Positions 46,352-54,675 are shown, numbered from the stretch's first letter. The stretch: 64,000 nucleotides of DNA from Flavobacterium chryseum (GCF_004362015.1 NZ_SNWW01000008.1:186001-250000), one strand, 5' to 3'. Translations and numbers: made by a program. Notes: generated by a model not told the origin, from the sequence alone.

Positions 46352-47266
46352 TTATATTACAAAACTAACGATAAAATACCAGATGGCGAGGGTTAAAAAA
46401 GAAATCGGGATACCGAAACCAATCATCATACTGCTTAATTTTGGTTTTAAACCATACGTTGAAGCTAAGATTGCACCTGTAATCATCGGAGCCATAGCCA
46501 TTTCCATAACCGTTATTTTAATCGCTTCAGAATGTTGGTTGAAAATAAAAACATACAAAACCAAAATTATAAATGGAGTGATGATCAATCTAAAAAAAAG
46601 TCCAAGCCGCAGAAATCGCCAATGCTGACTTTTTCGATCAAAACTAAGTTGCAATCCTACTGAAAACAAAGCTAATGGCGTAACTAAACTTCCAATTTTT
46701 AACAAAACTGATTGAAGGTTTACAACTAAATCATATTGAAAAACATTCATCAAACAAGCTACAACGAATGTTATAAAAGGCGGAAATAAAATTATCTTTT
46801 TGAAAATACTCAAAGCATCCGGACTTCCTTTAGAATAAAAAGCAGCTACAAAAACACCTAAAGTTGAAACTACGACAAAAGTTCCGGGCTGGTCTACAAG
46901 TACCGCCGTTTCCAAACCTTTTTTACCAAATAATGCTTCAATTATAGGATATCCTAAAAATGATGAATTGCTTAGTCCTGCCGTAAGTACCAAACAACCA
47001 ATTAGTTTGTTTGACCAGCCCAATCGTCGTCCTAGAAAATGAAAGAATAAAAAAGCCAATAAAAAACTAATCCATCCGGCTCCTATCGGAAACAACAAAT
47101 CATTGCTCCATTTTATTTTTGGAATATGATATAAGGTGATGGCCGGCAAGCATAAATAAATGACTATTTTATTGATAGTCTTGTAAATATGTGTTGGGAA
47201 TTGCTTTATGTTTTTTAAAAGCAATCCTAAAATCAAGAAGAAAAATATTAGAATAAAGTTGTTCAT
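46352..47266 (-). CDS. AEC-family (auxin efflux carrier-like) transporter
   Basis: The 304-residue protein has ten hydrophobic helices and typical AEC stretches: INKIVIYLCLPAITLYHIPK, LTAGLSNSSFLGYPIIEALF and MAMAPMITGAILASTYGLKP. In bacteria these carriers move small organic acids (malate, malonate) or unknown solutes. It is the upstream gene of a two-gene unit with the Fsr-type MFS pump. Its 5' region contains one arm of a large inverted repeat. Confidence 0.87.
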   Translation of the reverse strand: MNNFILIFFFLILGLLLKNIKQFPTHIYKTINKIVIYLCLPAITLYHIPKIKWSNDLLFPIGAGWISFLLAFLFFHFLGRRLGWSNKLIGCLVLTAGLSNSSFLGYPIIEALFGKKGLETAVLVDQPGTFVVVSTLGVFVAAFYSKGSPDALSIFKKIILFPPFITFVVACLMNVFQYDLVVNLQSVLLKIGSLVTPLALFSVGLQLSFDRKSQHWRFLRLGLFFRLIITPFIILVLYVFIFNQHSEAIKITVMEMAMAPMITGAILASTYGLKPKLSSMMIGFGIPISFLTLAIWYFIVSFVI

Positions 47267-47549
47267 TCTTTTTTAGTGATTAGTACTTGGTAACTGGTCC
47301 TTAGTAATTAGTGCTTAGTGATTAGTATTTGTTAGAACTAATTCGTGAATTTAGTTATAAGTGCTACTATTATATTTTTGTAAAAGTAAGGACTTTAGTT
47401 AATTTTCTCTATAGAAACCTGTTTATTGATCACCTAATTACTAAAGCTAAAGACTAACCACTAGGAACTAAGAACTAACCACTAATCACTAAGGACTAGT
47501 TACTAATCACTAAAAAAAATAAAAAAAACTATAATTCAAAAAAAAGCAT

Positions 47550-47557
47550 TACATTTG
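47550..47557 (+). promoter_or_regulatory. -7 box TACATTTG of the Rrf2 gene
   Basis: Exact TAnnTTTG match 19 bases before the ATG at 47577. It touches an inverted repeat just downstream, which suits repression. Confidence 0.6.
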
Positions 47558-47574
47558 TAATATATTTTATTACA
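47556..47574 (+). promoter_or_regulatory. operator O1 of the Rrf2 gene
   Basis: TGTAATATATTTTATTACA is a perfect inverted repeat with 7-bp arms and a 5-bp centre, placed between the -7 box and the start codon. A near copy (16 of 19 identical) lies at 48006-48024 before the next gene. Confidence 0.72.
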
Positions 47575-47576
47575 GT

Positions 47577-47984
47577 ATGATTTCAGGTAAATTTGCCATA
47601 ACGATTCACATTCTTACTTTGCTCACTAAATTTCCGAATGATTATTTATCATCAGAATTTATTGCAGGAAGCATTAATTTAAATCCTGTTTTGGTTCGTA
47701 AAGAAATTGCAAACCTGAAAGCGCATCATGTTGTAGAAAGTAAAGAAGGAAAAAATGGCGGAACAAGATTGGCTGTAGATGCTTCAAAGTTAACTTTAAA
47801 AGAGATTTTTGAAATGACTTTTGAAACTATTAATTTAGGTTACGCCAAAAATCAACCGAATCCGGATTGTCCTGTTGGAAAAAAAATAAATCAAAATTTA
47901 GCTGTTTTATATGCTGAAATGAACGAAAAAGTGAGTTTACAATTGAATGGGATTTCTCTAGAAGATTTTTCAAATCAATTCTAA
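47577..47984 (+). CDS. Rrf2-family transcriptional regulator (YwnA-like)
   Basis: The 135-residue winged-helix protein has the Rrf2 pattern: KFAITIHILTLLTKFPNDYL, helix-turn-helix SSEFIAGSINLNPVLVRKEI and wing SKEGKNGGTRLAVD. The cysteines that bind a Fe-S cluster in IscR/NsrR (three in a row near 90-106) are missing; only one Cys, in NPDCPVGKK, is present, as in YwnA-type members that sense by single-Cys chemistry. It likely represses itself and the downstream oxidoreductase through the 19-bp sites. Confidence 0.88.
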   Translation: MISGKFAITIHILTLLTKFPNDYLSSEFIAGSINLNPVLVRKEIANLKAHHVVESKEGKNGGTRLAVDASKLTLKEIFEMTFETINLGYAKNQPNPDCPVGKKINQNLAVLYAEMNEKVSLQLNGISLEDFSNQF

Positions 47985-48005
47985 AACTATTTTTTTATAC
48001 AAAAC

Positions 48006-48024
48006 TGTAACATTTTTTATTACT
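48006..48024 (+). promoter_or_regulatory. operator O2 before the oxidoreductase gene
   Basis: TGTAACATTTTTTATTACT matches O1 at 16 of 19 positions and keeps the TGTAA and ATTAC half-sites at the same spacing. It lies 17 bases before the ATG at 48042 in the gap between the two genes. Confidence 0.65.
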
Positions 48025-48041
48025 AAATAAATTTATATATT

Positions 48042-48683
48042 ATGAAAATCGCAATTATTGGAGCAACAGGATTTGTTGGCTCAGCCATTTTAAACGAATT
48101 AGCAAACAGAAATCATGAAATTACTGCTATCGCAAGAAACCCAAAAGAAACCTCAACTGCAAAATGGATTGCTGCAGATATTTTTAATGTAGATGCCTTA
48201 GCGGAAGTTTTAAAAGGAAATGATGTTGTCATAAACGCCTACAATCCAGGTTGGAACAACCCAAACATCTATGATGATTTTCTTGTGGGTTCTAAATCTA
48301 TTCAGGAAGCTGTAAAAAAATCAGGCGTAAAACGTTTTATCACGATTGGTGGTGGCGGAAGTTTATTTGTTGCACCAAATTTACAAGCGGTTGATACACC
48401 CGATTTCCCGAAAGAGTTTTACGCAGGAGCAACTGCTGCAAGAGATTATCTGAATATTATTAAAGAAGAAAAAGATTTGGATTGGGCCTTTTTTAGTCCG
48501 GCTTTTGAAATGCATGCGGGAACTACAACCGGAAGAACTGGAAAATACCGTTTAGGTTTAGAAAATCCTGTTTTTAATGACGAACAAAGAAGTATTCTTT
48601 CTGTAGAAGATTTAGCGGTTGTAATTGCTGATGAAACAGAAACTCCAAAACACCATCAGGTTCGTTTTACGGCTGGATATTAA
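48042..48683 (+). CDS. NAD(P)-binding oxidoreductase (YwnB/NmrA-like)
   Basis: The 213-residue atypical short-chain dehydrogenase begins KIAIIGATGFVGSAILNELA with the GxxGxxG NAD(P) motif, and has VVINAYNPGWNNPNIYDDFL and FITIGGGGSLFVAP. It lacks the YxxxK catalytic pair of active dehydrogenases, like NmrA/HSCARG and YwnB proteins, which may act as redox sensors or quinone/flavin reductases. The pair Rrf2 plus this protein is also seen as ywnA-ywnB in Bacillus, and the shared 19-bp site supports a joint regulon. Confidence 0.85.
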   Translation: MKIAIIGATGFVGSAILNELANRNHEITAIARNPKETSTAKWIAADIFNVDALAEVLKGNDVVINAYNPGWNNPNIYDDFLVGSKSIQEAVKKSGVKRFITIGGGGSLFVAPNLQAVDTPDFPKEFYAGATAARDYLNIIKEEKDLDWAFFSPAFEMHAGTTTGRTGKYRLGLENPVFNDEQRSILSVEDLAVVIADETETPKHHQVRFTAGY

Positions 48684-48689
48684 TTTTAT

Positions 48690-48852
48690 TTAGCCACGAA
48701 TTACACTAATTTTCACGAATTAGAGTATTTCTTACGGCTTTGCATCCGTAATATAAGTTTAGACCCGACAGGTTTTAAAAACCTGTTGGGTCTTTTTGCG
48801 TTACAAAAATACGGTTACAATTCGTGTAAATTTGTGCAATTCGTGGCAAACT
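48690..48852. repeat. composite nested intergenic palindrome
   Basis: Outer arms AGCCACGAATTACACTAATT (48691-48710) and CAATTCGTGGC (48837-48847, with AATTCGTGTAAATTTGTG before it) enclose a small hairpin TTACGG/CCGTAA (48732-48751) and a strong hairpin with arms 48761-48776 and 48777-48792 (core GACCCGACAGG/CCTGTTGGGTC) followed by TTTTT. The last can end transcription of the oxidoreductase gene. Confidence 0.78.
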
Positions 48853-48858
48853 AACTTT

Positions 48859-48888
48859 TTGAAACTGTTTTTGTTTTCTGTACTTTTA
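48859..48888 (+). promoter_or_regulatory. promoter of meaB, TTG-N19-TACTTTTA
   Basis: TTG at 48859-48861 and TACTTTTA at 48881-48888 are 19 bp apart; the -7 box differs from consensus in its last base. The leader would be about 15 bases before the TTG start at 48909. Confidence 0.55.
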
Positions 48889-48908
48889 CGATACTAAAAA
48901 GTATTGTT

Positions 48909-49994
48909 TTGCCAAGTTCAAAAAACCAATCAAGTAGTTTACAAGAAAAAGCTGGAATTTCGCCTCCTGAAATTATCAATGTTTCTGCTATTTCTCAAAT
49001 TCAGAAAAACAGAAAACAGCAACCTTCTTCTGACGAATTGATTGATGGAATTTTAAAGGGAAACATAACTTCTTTAAGCCGTGCGATTACTTTAGTCGAA
49101 AGTACAAATCCTGAACATGCTGAAAAAGCAAATGAAGTTATAAAAGGATGTTTACCTCACGCCAATAAATCAATCCGAATAGGAATAACTGGTGTTCCTG
49201 GAGTTGGAAAAAGTACTTTTATTGAAGCTTTTGGAACGTTCTTAACTGATTTGGGAAAAAAAGTTGCGGTGTTAGCCGTTGATCCGAGTAGTTCGCTTTC
49301 TCATGGCAGTATTTTGGGAGATAAAACCCGTATGGAAGAATTGGTAAAAGATGCAAATGCTTTTATTCGTCCGAGTGCTTCCGGTGATACCTTAGGCGGC
49401 GTTGCGCGTAAAACCCGTGAATCGATTATTCTCTGTGAAGCGGCAGGTTTTGATACTATTATTATTGAAACTGTGGGCGTTGGTCAAAGTGAAACTGCTG
49501 TTCACAGTATGGTTGACTTTTTTCTATTACTAAAAATTTCCGGTGCGGGCGATGAACTTCAAGGCATTAAACGCGGCATTATGGAAATGGCAGATGCAAT
49601 TGTAATCAATAAGGCAGACGGCGATAATATCAAAAAAGCGAATCAGGCAAAATTAGAATTCAACAGGGCTTTGCATTTATTTCCTCCCAAAAAATCAACC
49701 TGGCAGCCAAAAGTTACCACTTGTAGTGCCATTACTAAAGAAGGAATTTCTGAGATTTGGGATACGATTTGTCAATATTTTCAAATGACTAATGAATGCG
49801 GCTTTTTTCAGGAAAAAAGAAGAGAACAAAATCATTTCTGGATGATGGAAACTATAGATGAACATTTGAAATCAAACTTTTACAATCAGCCTGGGATTAT
49901 TGGGCAAATGGAACAAATCAAAAAAGCGGTGCAAAATGATGAAATATCACCTTTTGCAGCCGCTCAGTTTTTATTAAGTGAATATAAAAAATAG
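48909..49994 (+). CDS. meaB: methylmalonyl-CoA mutase-associated GTPase MeaB
   Basis: The 361-residue G3E-family GTPase has Walker A GVPGVGKSTF, AVDPSSSLSHGSILGDKTRM, ETVGVGQSE and the base-recognition NKADGDN. MeaB protects and repairs adenosylcobalamin-dependent methylmalonyl-CoA mutase. The mutase genes are outside the window, but the adenosyltransferase at 27011 makes its cofactor. The start codon is TTG; the N-terminus before residue 40 is serine-rich and poorly conserved, so a later start is possible. In-frame ATG codons come only after conserved sequence begins. Confidence 0.93.
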   Translation: MPSSKNQSSSLQEKAGISPPEIINVSAISQIQKNRKQQPSSDELIDGILKGNITSLSRAITLVESTNPEHAEKANEVIKGCLPHANKSIRIGITGVPGVGKSTFIEAFGTFLTDLGKKVAVLAVDPSSSLSHGSILGDKTRMEELVKDANAFIRPSASGDTLGGVARKTRESIILCEAAGFDTIIIETVGVGQSETAVHSMVDFFLLLKISGAGDELQGIKRGIMEMADAIVINKADGDNIKKANQAKLEFNRALHLFPPKKSTWQPKVTTCSAITKEGISEIWDTICQYFQMTNECGFFQEKRREQNHFWMMETIDEHLKSNFYNQPGIIGQMEQIKKAVQNDEISPFAAAQFLLSEYKK

Positions 49995-50029
49995 CTCCTG
50001 ATTCCTTAACGCTTTTTTTAATATTTCAT

Positions 50030-50575
50030 TTATTTCACATTAATTGAAATTGTATAAGTCTCTTCAGTTTCTTGAATAGGGTATTTACCAGGAACTAAAA
50101 TATCTGAATTGAATTTTAAAGATTTAACTAATTCCGGATCTATAGTTTGTCCTTCAGGTATTACATAAACTTCTCCATTTCGTAATAATTCTTTCTGATG
50201 CTCTTCAGTCAAAGCACTTTTTTGAATTTTCATAATAAATTTTCCTTTTTCATTTTCAATAAGCACTGGTGTTCCAGTAGAATCTGGTTTAAAAAGGTTA
50301 AGGTAGTGCCAATTAAAGGTATAAATATCATAACAAAAACCATTTGGCTGACTGCAGTCAATATTATGCGATCCCCAATTTCGTACAATAATTGAATATT
50401 GGTAATACATTCTTTGAGTATTTGATGGATTTTGCTGTTCAATTTTTGATGATTCCGAATTTTGATCTTCGATTGAATCGTTGTTACAGCTTATAAAAAT
50501 AACTGCAAACACAAAAACTAACATCACTTTTAATACTTCAGATTTTTCAATCTTTTTTTGTGGTAAATTTTTCAT
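50030..50575 (-). CDS. lipoprotein of unknown function
   Basis: The ATG at 50575 gives 181 residues with a basic start and a lipoprotein signal ending VIFISC (Cys30). A longer reading from 50647 would add 24 residues encoded by a palindrome-flanked GC-rich segment and is rejected. The mature part has SSKIEQQNPSNTQRMYYQYS, two Cys (IDCSQPNGFCYDIY) and a C-terminal beta-rich part (GQTIDPELVKSLKFNSDILV). No family was recognised. Upstream lies the terminator of the sulfatase-like gene, so this gene probably has its own promoter. Confidence 0.7.
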   Translation of the reverse strand: MKNLPQKKIEKSEVLKVMLVFVFAVIFISCNNDSIEDQNSESSKIEQQNPSNTQRMYYQYSIIVRNWGSHNIDCSQPNGFCYDIYTFNWHYLNLFKPDSTGTPVLIENEKGKFIMKIQKSALTEEHQKELLRNGEVYVIPEGQTIDPELVKSLKFNSDILVPGKYPIQETEETYTISINVK

Positions 50576-50578
50576 AAT

Positions 50579-50659
50579 AAATAAATTTAATTGCCCTACT
50601 CTATCACAGGCTTTTCGGGTTACGCCTTTTGGTTTATTATATATCAATTAAATTTATTT
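50579..50659 (-). promoter_or_regulatory. possible structured leader of the lipoprotein gene
   Basis: AAATAAATTTAATTG (50579-50593) and CAATTAAATTTATTT (50645-50659) form a perfect 15-bp inverted repeat. The 51-base interior holds a GC-rich island unusual for this genome; on the minus strand it reads GGCGTAACCCGAAAAGCC followed by TGTGATAGAGTAGGG, with possible GGC/GCC and CCC/GGG pairing. It ends 4 bases before the ATG. No known riboswitch consensus was recognised. Confidence 0.45.
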
Positions 50660-50689
50660 TTGTTACCCTTTTCGTTTGAATTTTAATAC

Positions 50690-50737
50690 AAAAAAAAGCT
50701 GCTAAGTATGAAATTACATACCTAGCAGCTTTTTTTA
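50690..50737 (-). terminator. intrinsic terminator after the LTA-synthase-like gene
   Basis: AGCTGCTA (50697-50704) pairs with TAGCAGCT (50723-50730), with an inner GTATG/CATAC stem, between A and T tracts; A7 on the plus strand gives the T run for minus-strand transcripts. Confidence 0.87.
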
Positions 50738-50751
50738 AAATCAACTGAAAA

Positions 50752-52692
50752 TTATTTTTTCGTATTCCTAAGTTTATATTTATTCTCCTTATATAAATTT
50801 CCTGCTGTAATAACATGCGCCAAAGCATCTTTTGCTAATTCTTCATTTAATTTTACAGGAATTAAAGTCGTATCGTTTTTAATTTCAAATTGCAAAGGTT
50901 TTAAATTCGGCTGCATAATTACAACCTGGTTTTCGACTCTAAAAGCATTAATGTCATTAAACTGCATGATCGATCTTCCTTGCACTTTTGGATCTAATTT
51001 ATTTAAATTTCTTCCTACCATTGGCGTTTCAAAAGGAACTCCTAAATAGCCCAATAATGTTGGTGGAATATCAATTTGGCTTGCCAGATTACTGTAAACT
51101 GCTCCTTTTTGAACTCCTGGTCCCATGATTAAAGCCGGAATATGAAATTTATTAATTGGCACTAAATTTTTTCCGTAGGTTCTTGTGTTATGATCTGCAA
51201 TTACAATGAAAATTGTATTTTTAAAATACGCTTCTTTCTTGGCCATTTCGAAGAATTTTCCAATTGAAAAATCGGCATATTTCATGGCGTTATTTACTGT
51301 TGCCGGTTTTTTATCATACGGTTTAATTCTTCCCGCAGGGTATTCAAAAGGTTCGTGATTTGACGTTGAAAACATTAAAGAAAAGAAAGGTTTATCGCCT
51401 TTAGCTTTAAAATAATTATTGGCTTTTGTTACCAAATCTTCATCAGAATAACCCCAGGTTCCTTTGAAAGCATATTTGTTTCCATCAGATTCAAAATCTT
51501 CCTGATCTACAATATCCTGAAAACCATTTCCATTGAAAAACGAAGCCATATTATCAAAGTTCGCCATTCCACCATAAATAAAACTGGTTTCATAACCTTT
51601 TTGTTTTAAAGCTTCGGCTAGTGTGAAAAATCCTTGTTGAGAGTTTCCTAATTTCACCACACTTTCAGATGGCGACGGTAAAAATCCGGTTACAACCGCT
51701 TCGATTCCGCGAACGCTTCTTGTTCCCGTGCAGTATAAATTGGTAAATAGTAAACCTTCTTTAGATAATTTATCAAATTCAGGAGTTAGAGGTTTTCCGC
51801 CTAAAATTCCAACATATTCAGCGCCTAAACTTTCTTGTAGAAAAATCACTAAATTATAAGGTTTCTTAACAGCCGAATCTGGTTGTTGGACATGAAGAAA
51901 CGGAATATTGGCATCGGTAAAATCAGAAGGTCTCGCAATCATGTATTTTTTTACACGTGCGATTGCTTCGGCTTCATCCATTTTTCCGTACATCTTGGTG
52001 TTTCCTTCATTTTTGATTGAATAAGCTGCAAAAGCAACGGTATAAAATGAATTTAAACCTAAAGTGTTCGTTAGCTGATCTGTAGAAAAAACGGCATTAC
52101 TGGCATTTATAGGGCGCTTTGAAGTCAGACTAGAACGTGCTCCAAAAAACAATACAAAAGCAACTAATGGAAAAATCATTAATTTGAATTTATATTCGGC
52201 ACTTGTTGTATGAAAATATTTTTTCCCTTTTTTGAAAGCAAAATATATAACAACTCCCAAAATAAGGAAAGTAACTATGATTGATGTCAGGTAACTTTTT
52301 AAAAGCATTCCGACAACTTCTTTCGGATAAATTAAATAATCTAAGAAGATTTTATTCGGACGTGTGTCGTATTGCTTCACAAAATCCGGAGAAGCTAATT
52401 CTACAAAAAGAATCAAAAACAGAAATAAAAAACTATAAATTACCAAAAAGTTATTGGTAAACTTTAGCCACTTATTCGGTAAAAAAGTAATTAAAACAGC
52501 CGGAAGAAAAGATAAATAACAAAGTAAAATCAAATCCATTCGAAGGCCGATTGGAAAAATATACCAGAAATTTGGTGTTTCTACTACTCTTTCTTTAAAA
52601 AGAAAAAATAAAAAGATTCTACTTAAAGTAGTAATTAGCAAGCCGATTGCTATAAAATTAAAAATAGGTTTTAAAAAACTTAATTTCTTCAT
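50752..52692 (-). CDS. LTA synthase-family membrane sulfatase/phosphoglycerol transferase
   Basis: The 646-residue protein has five N-terminal helices (about 10-200) and a large periplasmic sulfatase-fold domain. Motifs include LVIFLQESLGAEYVGILGGK (metal-binding Glu), CTGTRSVRGIEAVVTGFLPS with the catalytic Thr, and FIVIADHNTRTYGKN. It belongs with LtaS and OpgB-type enzymes, which move phosphoglycerol or phosphoethanolamine from lipids to glycans. Gram-negatives lack lipoteichoic acid, so a different acceptor is expected. The upstream -7-like box is TGTATTTG (one mismatch). Confidence 0.9.
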   Translation of the reverse strand: MKKLSFLKPIFNFIAIGLLITTLSRIFLFFLFKERVVETPNFWYIFPIGLRMDLILLCYLSFLPAVLITFLPNKWLKFTNNFLVIYSFLFLFLILFVELASPDFVKQYDTRPNKIFLDYLIYPKEVVGMLLKSYLTSIIVTFLILGVVIYFAFKKGKKYFHTTSAEYKFKLMIFPLVAFVLFFGARSSLTSKRPINASNAVFSTDQLTNTLGLNSFYTVAFAAYSIKNEGNTKMYGKMDEAEAIARVKKYMIARPSDFTDANIPFLHVQQPDSAVKKPYNLVIFLQESLGAEYVGILGGKPLTPEFDKLSKEGLLFTNLYCTGTRSVRGIEAVVTGFLPSPSESVVKLGNSQQGFFTLAEALKQKGYETSFIYGGMANFDNMASFFNGNGFQDIVDQEDFESDGNKYAFKGTWGYSDEDLVTKANNYFKAKGDKPFFSLMFSTSNHEPFEYPAGRIKPYDKKPATVNNAMKYADFSIGKFFEMAKKEAYFKNTIFIVIADHNTRTYGKNLVPINKFHIPALIMGPGVQKGAVYSNLASQIDIPPTLLGYLGVPFETPMVGRNLNKLDPKVQGRSIMQFNDINAFRVENQVVIMQPNLKPLQFEIKNDTTLIPVKLNEELAKDALAHVITAGNLYKENKYKLRNTKK

Positions 52693-52750
52693 TTGAAAGA
52701 TTTAATTATTTTTTGATTGACAAATACAGTTAAAACACAAAAGTGCGTTT

Positions 52751-52978
52751 TTACTCTTCGTAGCGATTTATTTCTCTGTCGTAAAATTCATTTGCCAAAA
52801 CAATCAAACCTTCCATTTCAGCATTTAATTCAGCTTCATCAAGATCTTCGGCTTCTTCCATAATCTCAACCTCATCATCTTTCAAATTGATGATAAATCT
52901 TGGATAATCAAGGTGAATGATAAAAATATCATCTGGAAAATCAGTATTGTCTCCGAGTAAAAATTTAGGTAATTCCAT
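52751..52978 (-). CDS. small acidic conserved protein
   Basis: The 75-residue protein MELPKFLLGDNTDFPDDIFI has a beta-strand-like first half (IIHLDYPRFIINLKDDEVEI) and a very acidic helical second half (EEAEDLDEAELNAEMEGLIV). I believe it is a conserved flavobacterial protein of unknown function; no domain name was recognised. It lies between the sulfatase-like and MATE genes on the same strand, with 58 and 122 base gaps. Confidence 0.75.
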   Translation of the reverse strand: MELPKFLLGDNTDFPDDIFIIHLDYPRFIINLKDDEVEIMEEAEDLDEAELNAEMEGLIVLANEFYDREINRYEE

Positions 52979-53100
52979 TTTAATTTATTTTTTGTTTTTA
53001 TAATTTTTTCTTGCCACAGATTGCAGATTCTCACTGATTATTTTTAAAAAATCATTTTAATCCTTAAAATCTGTAGCTTCTATTTTTTCTGTTTTCAAAT

Positions 53101-54486
53101 TTAGTTATTTGAAAATGAATTATTGATTAATTTTTTTGTCAGGTAATGAAAGCGCATGTAGAGAAAAATTGCTGCTGTAGTTAATCCTGCCAAAAGTCCT
53201 ATCCAAACCCCTTGCGCCTTCCATTCTGTATATTCTCCTAAATAATAAGAAATTGGAAAACCAACAATCCAATAGGCAATGAAAGTAATATACATCGGAA
53301 TTTTAACGTCTTGCAAACCGCGTAAAGCACCTAAAACGACAACCTGAATTCCATCAGAAATTTGAAAAATCGCAGCGATTAATAATAATTTTGAAGCAAT
53401 TTCAATTACTTCTGTATTATCTAAAAGTTGTCCTCCATTTTCCATATTTAAAAAGATGTGAGGAAAAAAATCATGGCAAACCACAAACAGAAATGCAAAA
53501 AAAGTTTCGATGGTAATAGCAAGTAAAAATATAGAACGTGCTACAACTACAAGGTTTTTAAAATCATTTAATCCTCGTTGATTACTTACTCTAATCATTG
53601 CGGTTACACTCAATCCCATGGCAAACATAAAAGTAAGTGAAGACAAACTCAAAGCGATTTGATTGGCGGCCTGGCTGGTTTTACCAATATTACCACAAAG
53701 CCAGATTGAGGCTGTAAACAAAACAACTTCAAAAAGCATTTGCATTGCAGATGGAAATCCGATGCTTATTATTTTTTTTAAAGTCTCGCTTTTAATTTCA
53801 TTAAAACTGAAATTCTTGAAAAAATGTTTCAGATCATCTCTTCTTGACAGCATAATATGCATGAACATAACCAGAAATATTCTCGAAATTACAGTACCAA
53901 GTGCTGCACCGATAATTCCCATTTTAGGAAAAATCCAAATGCCGTAAATCAACAGATAATTTATGCCTACGTGAAGTACATTGGCCATAATCATAGCATA
54001 CATCGAATATTTTGTCATCGATTTTCCGTCGGCAAATTGTTTATAACCCTGGTACATTACTAAAGGTATCAATGAAAAAGCAACCCAGTCTAAATAGGGT
54101 TTTGCCAGTACAATTACTTCTTTGGGCTGTTCTAACAATTCCATTAACGGTTTTGCCAAAACAATTAAGCCAAAAAGCATCAGCCCAATAATGGCGCATA
54201 AAAATAAACCGTGGTGAAATGCAGAACGAATTTTGCCATCGTTTTTTTCGGCATCGCCTTCGGCAACAATTGGCGTAATAGCTGTCGAAAAGCCTATTCC
54301 TAATGACATCGCAATAAAAATCATGCTGTTTCCAAGTGAAACTGCCGCCAATTCTGTACTTCCTAATTTCCCTACCATTATATTGTCGACAATACCAATT
54401 AAGGTATGACCAACCATTCCTAATATTATAGGATATGCTAATCTAAAATTATACGAGAACTCCTTGGTGTACTGCTTTAAATTCAC
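53101..54486 (-). CDS. MATE-family multidrug efflux transporter
   Basis: The 461-residue protein has 12 helices and typical MATE motifs: AYPIILGMVGHTLIGIVDNI, MVGKLGSTELAAVSLGNSMI and the second-half GFPSAMQMLFEVVLFTASIW. It belongs to the NorM/DinF side and would use Na+ or H+ to export drugs or metabolites. The start codon is GTG (54486-54484). A -7 box TATCTTTG lies on the minus strand at 54513-54506. Confidence 0.93.
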   Translation of the reverse strand: MNLKQYTKEFSYNFRLAYPIILGMVGHTLIGIVDNIMVGKLGSTELAAVSLGNSMIFIAMSLGIGFSTAITPIVAEGDAEKNDGKIRSAFHHGLFLCAIIGLMLFGLIVLAKPLMELLEQPKEVIVLAKPYLDWVAFSLIPLVMYQGYKQFADGKSMTKYSMYAMIMANVLHVGINYLLIYGIWIFPKMGIIGAALGTVISRIFLVMFMHIMLSRRDDLKHFFKNFSFNEIKSETLKKIISIGFPSAMQMLFEVVLFTASIWLCGNIGKTSQAANQIALSLSSLTFMFAMGLSVTAMIRVSNQRGLNDFKNLVVVARSIFLLAITIETFFAFLFVVCHDFFPHIFLNMENGGQLLDNTEVIEIASKLLLIAAIFQISDGIQVVVLGALRGLQDVKIPMYITFIAYWIVGFPISYYLGEYTEWKAQGVWIGLLAGLTTAAIFLYMRFHYLTKKLINNSFSNN

Positions 54487-54505
54487 TTTTATTCTTTTAA
54501 GTCGG

Positions 54506-54513
54506 CAAAGATA
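54506..54513 (-). promoter_or_regulatory. -7 box TATCTTTG of the MATE gene
   Basis: Exact TAnnTTTG match on the minus strand, 19 bases before the GTG start; no TTG at normal spacing. Confidence 0.5.
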
Positions 54514-54675
54514 ATCAGAAGCTTTGAATTCTATCCTATTATTAAAAAATGTAAGCCAATTTTAAGGATTCAATACTCAGCGAAATATTATATAACAATT
54601 CTTGAAAATTATATAACAAAGCCCAAAACACTAGACGCTACTTTTACACTATTAATAATTAAAAATAATATTACA

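Larger units (their letters stand above)
47267..47576. repeat. 310-bp divergent intergenic region with large TAGTGATTAGT inverted repeat
   Basis: The left arm (about 47272-47330) is made of units such as TTTTTTAGTGATTAGTACTT and CTTAGTAATTAGTGC. The right arm (about 47440-47517) is its imperfect reverse complement, with ACTAACCACTAATCACTAAG and TAGTTACTAATCACTAAAAA. The spacer of about 110 bases holds a -7-like box TATTTTTG at 47373-47380 (+). The Rrf2 promoter lies beyond the right arm. Confidence 0.7.

Noticed and set aside
50576-50647. Longer start for the lipoprotein gene at 50647
   Set aside because: The extra 24 residues come from the palindrome-bounded island and push the signal peptide inward.
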